This document shows, piece after piece, positions 58,339 to 64,000 of a DNA stretch of 64,000 nucleotides (position 1 is the first letter of the stretch; every line of letters starts with the position of its first letter). The position numbers were made by a program, and so were the translations under genes. The DNA lies in NCBI RefSeq assembly GCF_900230215.1, contig NZ_LT907982.1, positions 4,139,568-4,203,567 on the forward strand. Direction: 5' to 3'. The notes below the pieces were generated by a model that saw nothing but the letters and a program-made list of their open reading frames with translations, ran no database searches and was not told where the DNA came from. The stretch comes from Jatrophihabitans sp. GAS493 (GTDB taxonomy: Bacteria; Actinomycetota; Actinomycetes; Mycobacteriales; Jatrophihabitantaceae).

Positions 58339-59562
58339 TCAGGTCGGCAGCGCGGCCGCATCAGCCGCGTCACCGGGCAGCGGCGCCCCGCGCAGCATCG
58401 AGTACACCGCGAAGGCGGCCACCGCCTCGACCAGCCCGCAGGCGATGGCGACGCTGAAGGCCGGGCGGGCACCGTGGGTGTCGGCGATACGCCCGACGAC
58501 GCCGGCGAAGAGCCCATAGCCAAGGCTCAACCCCGTGGTCATCCAGGCCATTCCCTCGGTGAGCACCCGGTCCGGGACGATCCGTTCGACCAGCCCGAAC
58601 GCGGTGATCAGCAGCGGCGCGGTGGCCAGCCCGACCACGAAGGAGATGAGCGCCAGCATCGGGATGGTGGTGGCGAAGAGCAGCAGCACCGGCATCGAGC
58701 CGAAGAGGATGCTCTGCCACCAGAAGCGCTGCAGCAGCGGCGGTCCCCAGTGGCGGGCGCCGTAGACGAAGCCGGATGAGGCGCTGCCCAGCGAGAGGCA
58801 GGCCAGCACCGCACCGCTGACGCCGGCCGAACCGCGCTCGCCGCAGAACGCGATGATGGTGATCTCGGCGCTGGCGAAGAAGCCACCGGTGCAGATCATG
58901 GCCGCGAAGACCAGCGGGACCCCACGGAAGCGCAGCGCGGAGCGGGTCCGCTCACTCCCCTGCGGGTGCGGCGGCGGGGCACTGCCGGTCAGCCGGGAGA
59001 GCCAGATGGCGCCACCCCCGACGACCAGGCAGCCGAGCACCGGCACCAGCGTCGGATCGAGCTGGGTGGCGATCACCGTCGCGATGACCGGCCCGAGCAC
59101 GAAGATCAACTCGTCCAACGTCGCTTCGAGGGAGTAGGCGGTCGTCAACTCCGCCTGATTCTTCAGCACGTAGGACCAGCGAGCACGGACCAGCGAACCG
59201 ACCGCCAAGTAGAAGAAGCCACCGATCGCGGTGGGTGGGATCAGCGTCCAGTCCGGTGCGTTGAGCTCAGCCAGCAGAGCCATGGTGCCGATCGCGGCAA
59301 CGTGGATCGCGGTGAACGGCAGCAGCAACCGGGTCTGCCCGTAGCGGTCGACATAGCGGCCGAGCACCGGGTTGCCGGCACCGGAGGAGATGACGTAGAT
59401 CCCCGAGAGGAGACCGGCGAAACTGTAGTGCCCGGTGCGCAGAGAGATCAGCAGCACCAGCCCGAGCGGGTAGAGCGCGATCGCGCTGCGCATGACGAAG
59501 GCCGCCGCGCAGAACGCAGCACTGCCAGGAGTACGGAAGACCGTACGGTAGTTGTCGAGCAT
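58339..59562 (-). CDS. MFS transporter
   Basis: A 407-residue protein with 12 predicted hydrophobic helices and the first-half loop VLGRYVDRYGQTRLLLPF, the MFS A-like motif. The short N-terminus (MLDNYRTVFRTPGSAAFCAA) and sequence flavour match actinobacterial drug- or sugar-type exporters. The substrate is unknown. It lies between recO and era on the same strand with short spacing (46 and 9 nt), so it may be read together with the core genes. Confidence 0.88.
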   Translation of the reverse strand: MLDNYRTVFRTPGSAAFCAAAFVMRSAIALYPLGLVLLISLRTGHYSFAGLLSGIYVISSGAGNPVLGRYVDRYGQTRLLLPFTAIHVAAIGTMALLAELNAPDWTLIPPTAIGGFFYLAVGSLVRARWSYVLKNQAELTTAYSLEATLDELIFVLGPVIATVIATQLDPTLVPVLGCLVVGGGAIWLSRLTGSAPPPHPQGSERTRSALRFRGVPLVFAAMICTGGFFASAEITIIAFCGERGSAGVSGAVLACLSLGSASSGFVYGARHWGPPLLQRFWWQSILFGSMPVLLLFATTIPMLALISFVVGLATAPLLITAFGLVERIVPDRVLTEGMAWMTTGLSLGYGLFAGVVGRIADTHGARPAFSVAIACGLVEAVAAFAVYSMLRGAPLPGDAADAAALPT

Positions 59563-59571
59563 CGCAGTTGC

Positions 59572-60462
59572 TTAGAAGCCCAGCCGATCGAGTTTCTTCG
59601 GGTCACGCTGCCATTCGGCCATCACGGCGATGTGCAGGTCCAGATGCACCTTGCTGCCGATGAGCTCCTCGATGCCCTTGCGAGAGGTGATCCCGATCTG
59701 CTTCAGCCGGGCCCCCTTGTGCCCGATCATGATGCCCTTCTGGCTGTCGCGCTCCAGATGAATGGTCGCGAAGATCTCGGTGATATTCGGGTTGCCGGCC
59801 CGTGGGCGCATCTCCTCGATGGTCACCGCGATGGAGTGTGGAAGCTCGTCGAAGACCCCGTCCAGCGCGGCCTCCCGGATCAGCTCCGCCATCCGGGATT
59901 CATCCTCGGAGTCGGTGAGCACATCGTCCGGGTAGAGAGCCGGCCCCTCGGGCAGCCGGGCGGCGAAGAGGCTGGCAAGCAGTTCCACCTGCTCGCCCGC
60001 GACAGCCGAGACGGGCACTATCTCGGCGAAGTCACCGAGCTGGCTCACGGCGAGCAGCTGCGCGCCGATCTCGTCCTTCTTGGCAACGTCGGTCTTGGTG
60101 ATGACGGCGATGACGGTCTTGTTCAGCTTCGCCAACTCGGCCGCGATGTAACGGTCACCGGGGCCGATCTTCTCGTTGGCCGGCAGGCAGAAACCAATCA
60201 CGTCGACGTCGGCCAGGGTGTCGTGCACAACATCGTTGAGCCGCTGTCCGAGCAGCGTCCGCGGCCGGTGCAACCCGGGGGTGTCCACCACGATGAGCTG
60301 CGCGTCCGGGAGGTTGACGATCCCCCGCACGGCGTGGCGGGTGGTCTGCGGCTTGTCGCTGGTGATGACGATCTTGCTGCCGACCAGGGCATTCGTCAGG
60401 GTGGACTTCCCCGCATTTGGGCGTCCTACGAAGCAGCAGAAACCGGAACGAAAACTTGACAC
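59572..60462 (-). CDS. era: GTPase Era
   Basis: A 296-residue ribosome-assembly GTPase that binds 16S rRNA. G1 is VGRPNAGKSTLTNAL, the switch I region KPQTTRHAV, G3 VVDTPGLH and G4 ITKTDV. The KH domain is EIFATIHLERDSQKGIMIGH followed by KGARLKQIG. GTG 60462 gives VSSFRSGFCCFVGRPNAGKS, the normal family start; a longer frame has no support. It is divergent from the esterase gene. Confidence 0.96.
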   Translation of the reverse strand: MSSFRSGFCCFVGRPNAGKSTLTNALVGSKIVITSDKPQTTRHAVRGIVNLPDAQLIVVDTPGLHRPRTLLGQRLNDVVHDTLADVDVIGFCLPANEKIGPGDRYIAAELAKLNKTVIAVITKTDVAKKDEIGAQLLAVSQLGDFAEIVPVSAVAGEQVELLASLFAARLPEGPALYPDDVLTDSEDESRMAELIREAALDGVFDELPHSIAVTIEEMRPRAGNPNITEIFATIHLERDSQKGIMIGHKGARLKQIGITSRKGIEELIGSKVHLDLHIAVMAEWQRDPKKLDRLGF

Positions 60463-60520
60463 GTGCCCCAGTCTCCCACGCCCGCGGCCCCGGACGGGAC
60501 CGCTGGAAGAGAATGGTGGG

Positions 60521-61315
60521 ATGAGCGCCGCCACCCCGACCGCCGTCAGCAAGCACAGCTATGGCGATGAGCCGTCCCAGTTCGGCGAGCTGTACCTCCC
60601 CGCCGGGGAGCGACGCCCGGGAACCGTGGTCGTCATCCACGGCGGTTTCTGGCGCAGCCGCTACAACCTGGGGCTCGGACGCCCGCTCGCCCTCGACCTG
60701 GCGGCGCGGGGCTGGGCCGCCTGGAATCTGGAGTACCGGCGGGTCGGCGGTGGCACTGGTGGGGGCGGCGGCTGGCCGCAGACCTTCGACGACGTCGCCG
60801 CCGGCATCGACCGGTTGGCTGACCTGGCCGGGGAGTTCCAGCTCGATCTGAGCCGGGTCGCCGCGGTCGGGCACTCGGCCGGCGGCCACCTGGCGGTCTG
60901 GGCCGCGGGGCGGGCGACGCTGCCCGCCGGTGTCCCCGGCGCGCAGCCCCGAGTTCAGGTCACCGCGGCCGTCGCCCAGGCCGGGGTGCTCTGCCTGGCC
61001 GAGGCGGCGGGCAGCGTGGTCGGAGACGGCGCGGTGCTCGACCTGCTCGGCGGGACGCCGGAGGAGGTACCGCAGCGCTACGCGGTGGCCGACCCGGTTC
61101 AGCTGTTGCCGACCGGCGCGCGGGTGCTCTGCGTGCACGGGCACGGTGATGACGACGTGCCGTTTCAGCAGAGCGAGCATTACGTCCGGGCGGCCCGGCA
61201 GGCTGGCGACGAGGCGACGCTGGCCGACCTGGCGGGCGGACACATGGAGCTCATCGACGTCTCCGATCCGGCGTGGCAGACGGTCCTCGATGCCCTCCCC
61301 GAACTCCTCAGCTGA
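60521..61315 (+). CDS. Alpha/beta hydrolase (esterase/lipase-like)
   Basis: A 264-residue alpha/beta hydrolase. The oxyanion hole is VVIHGGFWRSRYN, the nucleophile Ser in VGHSAGGHLAVWAA, the Asp expected near HGHGDDDVPFQQSEHY, and the His in DLAGGHMELIDV. It is like carboxylesterases and kynurenine-formamidase-type hydrolases (HGG motif). GGAAGAG precedes ATG 60521. A glycine-rich loop VGGGTGGGGGW is notable. The substrate is unknown. Confidence 0.88.
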   Translation: MSAATPTAVSKHSYGDEPSQFGELYLPAGERRPGTVVVIHGGFWRSRYNLGLGRPLALDLAARGWAAWNLEYRRVGGGTGGGGGWPQTFDDVAAGIDRLADLAGEFQLDLSRVAAVGHSAGGHLAVWAAGRATLPAGVPGAQPRVQVTAAVAQAGVLCLAEAAGSVVGDGAVLDLLGGTPEEVPQRYAVADPVQLLPTGARVLCVHGHGDDDVPFQQSEHYVRAARQAGDEATLADLAGGHMELIDVSDPAWQTVLDALPELLS

Positions 61316-61334
61316 GCGGTACAGACGCGCTCGA

Positions 61335-61661
61335 CTAGGCGGGAGCCACTGCTCCGGACGGGTCGGCGGTGAAGATCACGATGTTCGGGGCCAGCTCACG
61401 GGCCGCGGCCATCCCCGGTTCGTCGGTGGTCCACTCACCGAGGATGACCGCCGCCTCCAGCTTGTTCACGCCCGACGAGGCGGCCATGGCCACCGCCAGC
61501 TGCAGGGCCGACAGTGAGAGCGACGGCAGCCAGACGGTGGAGGCCACATAAGTGCGGCCGTCCGAATCCCGGACGGCCGCTCCCTGGTCGGCCCGGCTGC
61601 GGGCCCGGGCCGATCTGGCCAGCGTCACCAGTTTCGCGTCCTCGGCTGACAGCTCAGTCAC
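61335..61661 (-). CDS. Cytidine deaminase-like protein lacking catalytic residues
   Basis: A 108-residue protein with the cytidine-deaminase outline (LVTLARSARARSRADQGAAVRDSDGRTY) but VASTVWLPSLSLSALQLAVA replaces the His/Cys-Ala-Glu zinc motif, and no CxxC follows. Deamination is therefore unlikely. This form is common between the CNNM/CBS gene and era in actinobacteria; function is unknown. It overlaps the CNNM gene by 4 nt. Confidence 0.85.
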   Translation of the reverse strand: MTELSAEDAKLVTLARSARARSRADQGAAVRDSDGRTYVASTVWLPSLSLSALQLAVAMAASSGVNKLEAAVILGEWTTDEPGMAAARELAPNIVIFTADPSGAVAPA

Positions 61662-63055
61662 TTTCGCTCACCTTTTCCTGAAGAATTCGAGACCTTGTCG
61701 TCGTCGCGCCGGCGTTCCTCCCGGCTGCCACGATCCTCCCGGCCCGAGCGCGGCGTTGTCGAATCGGGGTCGTCGGCGCCCGCCGCCGGCGTCTCGACGC
61801 GACGCACCAGCACTGTATCGATGCGATTGCGGCGGCCGCCGACGCTCTCCGCGGTGAGCTCCAGACCCCGGATCGTCGCCGTCGAACCCGGGATCGGCAC
61901 CGTGCCGAGGCTCTCGGCCAGCAGTCCCCCGACCGTTTCGACGTCATCGCGATCGGGGAGGTCGACGTTGAAGAGCGAGGCCAGATCCTCCACCGCGAGA
62001 CGGGCGGTGACCCGCGCGGTGTCGGCGTCGATCCGCTCGATCGGCGGTCGCTCGTTGTCGTACTCGTCGGCGATCTCCCCGACGATCTCCTCCAGGATGT
62101 CCTCGATAGTGACCAGCCCGGCGGTGCCGCCGTACTCGTCGATGACGATCGAGATGTGCGTGCGGTGCGCCTGCATCTCCCGGAGAAGCTCATCCACCGG
62201 CTTGGATTCCGGGACGTAGACGGGGACGCGCATCACCTCGTCGACGGTGGTGATGCGGGCCCGGTCGGCGTCCTGGGCCCGGCGAGCCAGGTCTTTGAGG
62301 TAGACGACGCCGATGATGTCGTCGATGTTCTCGTCGGTGACCGGGATGCGGGAGAAGCCGCTGCGCAGCGCGAGGGCCAGCGCCTGGGGCACGGTCTTGG
62401 TGCGTTCGATGTAGACGAGCTCGGTGCGCGGCACCATGACTTCGCGGGCGATGGTGTCGCCCAGTTCGAAGACGGACTGGATCATCTCGCGCTCGTCGTG
62501 CTCGACCACGCCGCGGCTCTCGGCCATGTCGACGAGTTCCCGCAGCTCGACCTCAGATGAGAAGGGACCCTCGCGGAACCCCTTGCCCGGGGTCACCGCA
62601 TTGCCGAGGACGATGAGCAGCGAGGCGAGCGGGCCGAAGACCCGTCCGAGCAGGTGCACGGCGCCGGCCGAGACGAGCGCCACCCGGTAGGGGTGCTGCC
62701 GCCCGATGGTGCGCGGCCCGACCCCGACAAGCACGTAGGTGGCGACCACCATCACGGCGATGGTCAGCACGGTCACCGGCCAGTGCGGGCCGAACTGCGC
62801 GCGCGCGACGATCGTCACCAGCACCGTCGAGGTGAGCTCGCAGGTCATCCGCAGCAGCAGCAACAGGTTCGTGTAGCGGGCCCGGTCGGCCACAACCAGG
62901 GCCAGCGTCTTGGCCCCGCGGCGTCGCTCCCGGGCGAACTCGTCGACGCGGGCCACCGACACCCGGGCCAGTGCCGAATCGACGCAGGCCAGGCCACCGG
63001 CCAGCGGGACCAGCAGGATCGCCCCGATGAGGACGATCACGTCCGATTGGCTCAT
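61658..63055 (-). CDS. CNNM/CBS/CorC-type transporter-like protein (hemolysin family)
   Basis: A 465-residue membrane protein. The N-terminal CNNM (DUF21) domain has four hydrophobic segments (~5-25, 65-85, 95-115, 125-150). A paired CBS domain follows ([58 protein letters not shown]), then a CorC/HlyC C-terminal domain. The tail is Arg/Asp-rich. Members handle Mg2+/Co2+ efflux. It overlaps ybeY and the cdd-like gene by ATGA on both sides. Confidence 0.92.
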   Translation of the reverse strand: MSQSDVIVLIGAILLVPLAGGLACVDSALARVSVARVDEFARERRRGAKTLALVVADRARYTNLLLLLRMTCELTSTVLVTIVARAQFGPHWPVTVLTIAVMVVATYVLVGVGPRTIGRQHPYRVALVSAGAVHLLGRVFGPLASLLIVLGNAVTPGKGFREGPFSSEVELRELVDMAESRGVVEHDEREMIQSVFELGDTIAREVMVPRTELVYIERTKTVPQALALALRSGFSRIPVTDENIDDIIGVVYLKDLARRAQDADRARITTVDEVMRVPVYVPESKPVDELLREMQAHRTHISIVIDEYGGTAGLVTIEDILEEIVGEIADEYDNERPPIERIDADTARVTARLAVEDLASLFNVDLPDRDDVETVGGLLAESLGTVPIPGSTATIRGLELTAESVGGRRNRIDTVLVRRVETPAAGADDPDSTTPRSGREDRGSREERRRDDDKVSNSSGKGERK

Positions 63056-63648
63056 GTCGGATCGGACTGGGCCTCGGAATGAGCCTCCGAATGAGCCTCC
63101 GAATGAGCCCAGGCCCGGACCTCGCCCGCGGTGCCGGGCAGCGGAGCGTTGATCGGCCCGTGTCCGGAGCTGGCCGACCAGGCGGCGAGGAGTTCGGTCT
63201 GGCGGGCGAACATCTCCCGCTCCTCCTCCGGGTCGCCGTGGTCATACCCCAGCAGGTGCAGGATGCCGTGGGTGGTCAGCAGGTGCAGCTCGGCCGCGGT
63301 GCTGTGACCGGCGGCCTTGGCCTGCGTGGCCGCGACCTCCGGGCAGAGCACGACGTCGCCCAGCAGCGTCTCGACCTGCTGCTGCGGCGCCGAGGCGCGT
63401 GGCCCGGAGAGGTCGCTGTGATCCGGCGGCGAGTCGGAGCCGTCCATCGGGAAGGACATCACGTCCGTCGGGCCTGGTATGTCCATCCACTGCACGTGCA
63501 GGGCGGCCATCGATTCGGAGTCCATCAGGACGATGGAGAGCTCGGCCAGCGGGTCGATACCGAGGCGGTCCAGCACGAAACGGCTCAGCTCACGCAGGAC
63601 GAGCTCGTCGACCTCGATACCCGATTCGTTGTTGACCTCGATGCTCAT
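63052..63648 (-). CDS. ybeY: Endoribonuclease YbeY
   Basis: A 198-residue zinc-dependent RNase for 16S rRNA maturation and ribosome quality control. The zinc site is [18 protein letters not shown] (HxxxHxxxxxH). [16 protein letters not shown] and [10 protein letters not shown] are family motifs. The C-terminal tail [14 protein letters not shown] is encoded by a 12-nt repeat. ATG 63648 overlaps the stop of the last small ORF of the 80-bp repeat array by 4 nt. Confidence 0.95.
   Translation of the reverse strand: MSIEVNNESGIEVDELVLRELSRFVLDRLGIDPLAELSIVLMDSESMAALHVQWMDIPGPTDVMSFPMDGSDSPPDHSDLSGPRASAPQQQVETLLGDVVLCPEVAATQAKAAGHSTAAELHLLTTHGILHLLGYDHGDPEEEREMFARQTELLAAWSASSGHGPINAPLPGTAGEVRAWAHSEAHSEAHSEAQSDPT
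63071..63106. repeat. 12-nt tandem repeat in the ybeY 3' end
   Basis: Three units of GCCTCSGAATGA (plus strand), the first differing by one base. On the coding strand they give the repeated SEAH tetrapeptide in the YbeY tail. Each unit keeps the frame, so copy number can vary without harm. Confidence 0.85.
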
Positions 63649-63728
63649 CGGGCACACGGCTCTTCGCTGGCGCTCATCGCTGGATTCGCTCCGGTCCTCA
63701 CTCGTACCTCGCTGCGATCCTCACTCAT
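63645..63728 (-). CDS. Repeat-encoded 27-residue ORF, last copy
   Basis: ATG 63728 to TGA 63645, encoding a 27-residue peptide that begins [10 protein letters not shown] and ends SASEEPCAR. Its stop overlaps the ybeY start (ATGA at 63648-63645), and its own start overlaps the stop of the previous copy. There is no ribosome site of its own beyond purine-rich text. A translational relay role is inferred; a functional peptide is not claimed. Confidence 0.45.
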   Translation of the reverse strand: MSEDRSEVRVRTGANPAMSASEEPCAR

Positions 63729-63808
63729 CGGGCACACGGCTCTTCGCTGGCGCTCATCGCTGGATTCGCTCCGGTCCTCACTCGTACCTCGCTGCGATCC
63801 TCACTCAT
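63725..63808 (-). CDS. Repeat-encoded 27-residue ORF, first full copy
   Basis: ATG 63808 to TGA 63725. It is identical in sequence to the ORF at 63645-63728, one 80-nt period away. 28 codons (84 nt) minus a 4-nt overlap equals the 80-nt repeat period exactly, so any number of units preserves the ATGA chain. Confidence 0.45.
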   Translation of the reverse strand: MSEDRSEVRVRTGANPAMSASEEPCAR

Positions 63809-63837
63809 CGGGCACACGGCTCTTCGCTGGCGCTCAT
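63805..63837 (-). CDS. Repeat-encoded 10-residue ORF following phoH
   Basis: ATG 63837 to TGA 63805, peptide [10 protein letters not shown], the same as the C-terminal third of the 27-residue ORFs. Its ATG overlaps the phoH stop by ATGA. It is the first link of the chain phoH, 10-mer, 27-mer, 27-mer, ybeY. Confidence 0.4.
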   Translation of the reverse strand: MSASEEPCAR

Positions 63838-64000
63838 CGCTGGGCAGCGCGGTGGGCGCTGGCCGGCGCGGCGATCGCGTTGCTGGAGTCGTAACGCTCA
63901 TAAGCGTCGACGATCTCACCGACCAGCCGGTGACGAACCACATCCGCACTGGAGAGCTTCGCGAAGTGCACGTCATTGATGTCGGTGAGGATCTCCCGCA
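63834..64000 (-). CDS. phoH: PhoH-like ATPase (5' part beyond window edge)
   Basis: Only the C-terminal 54 codons are present: REILTDINDVHFAKLSSADV, then VRHRLVGEIVDAYERYD, a signature of actinobacterial PhoH, ending AHRAAQR. The family is a predicted RNA-associated ATPase (PhoH/YbeZ) that works with YbeY, directly downstream. The stop lies inside the 80-bp repeat array. Confidence 0.92.
   Translation of the reverse strand, partial: REILTDINDVHFAKLSSADVVRHRLVGEIVDAYERYDSSNAIAAPASAHRAAQR

Larger units (their letters stand above)
63644..63843. repeat. 80-bp tandem repeat array between phoH and ybeY (2.5 copies)
   Basis: The unit starting ATCGGGCACACGGCTCTTCG (plus strand) occurs at 63647, 63727 and 63807, exactly 80 nt apart; identity runs over 63644-63843. 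No mismatch was seen between the copies. The array begins inside the last codons of phoH and ends at the ybeY start codon. On the minus strand every unit carries a short ORF that stops and restarts with ATGA. Confidence 0.95.

Noticed and set aside
1-64000. CRISPR arrays, complete insertion sequences, rRNA genes and riboswitches
   Set aside because: No regularly spaced short repeats, transposase genes, rRNA sequence or recognisable riboswitch core was seen. The only direct repeat array is the 80-bp unit at 63644-63843, whose copies have no unique spacers.

Overview
The window is high-GC DNA from an actinobacterium. It has a mycothiol-type ArsC, F420-dependent enzymes, an ECF42/DGPF pair, and a housekeeping backbone in the usual actinobacterial order (phoH-ybeY-CNNM/CBS-cdd-like, era, recO-uppS, glyS-dusB, ppdK, dgt, dnaG). 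The family is not fixed by what can be read; a relative of Jatrophihabitans, Nakamurella or Frankia is a guess.

Layout. 1-2.1 kb: an ECF42-type sigma factor cut by the left edge, its DGPF partner and a universal stress protein. 2.1-5.9 kb: a long cytoplasmic-type arylsulfatase divergent from a HAD phosphatase-like gene, then a DUF1622 membrane protein. 6.0-8.0 kb: an arsenic locus, arsR-aqpS-arsC divergent from the C-As lyase arsI, with an inverted-repeat operator between them. 8.1-10.4 kb: small genes ending in a VOC/HxlR pair. 10.4-35.1 kb: a catabolic island made of an FMO-type monooxygenase, a PaaG-like isomerase, two thiolases, four acyl-CoA dehydrogenases (one like glutaryl-CoA dehydrogenase), an acyl-CoA ligase, two SDRs, a Liv-type ABC importer, an F420-dependent LLM oxidoreductase, an F420:NADP oxidoreductase, two DUF3237 proteins, an EthD protein and a cyclase-family hydrolase. 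A KstR2-like TetR regulator lies in the middle. Six copies, some degenerate, of an ACCAAGC-N4-GCTTGGT palindrome sit in front of the transcription units, so the island looks like one local regulon. The substrate is not identifiable.

35.1-37.2 kb is an eroded integrated element: a hipA fragment, an antitoxin next to an internally deleted toxin, and a tyrosine integrase with a nonsense codon, a deletion and two frameshifts, directly beside a tRNA-Met. 37.3-42.0 kb carries a papain-like protease with a long downstream hairpin, an AtzH-amidase fusion and a membrane GGDEF-EAL protein. 42.2-64 kb is mostly core genome: tRNA-Asn, dnaG, dgt, ppdK, dusB, glyS, uppS, recO, era, ybeY and phoH, interrupted by a second arylsulfatase, an MFS transporter and an esterase.

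The two most unusual observations are the KstR2-like operator set, and an exact 80-bp tandem repeat between phoH and ybeY. That repeat encodes a chain of tiny ORFs, each overlapping the next by ATGA, which keeps phoH and ybeY translationally linked.
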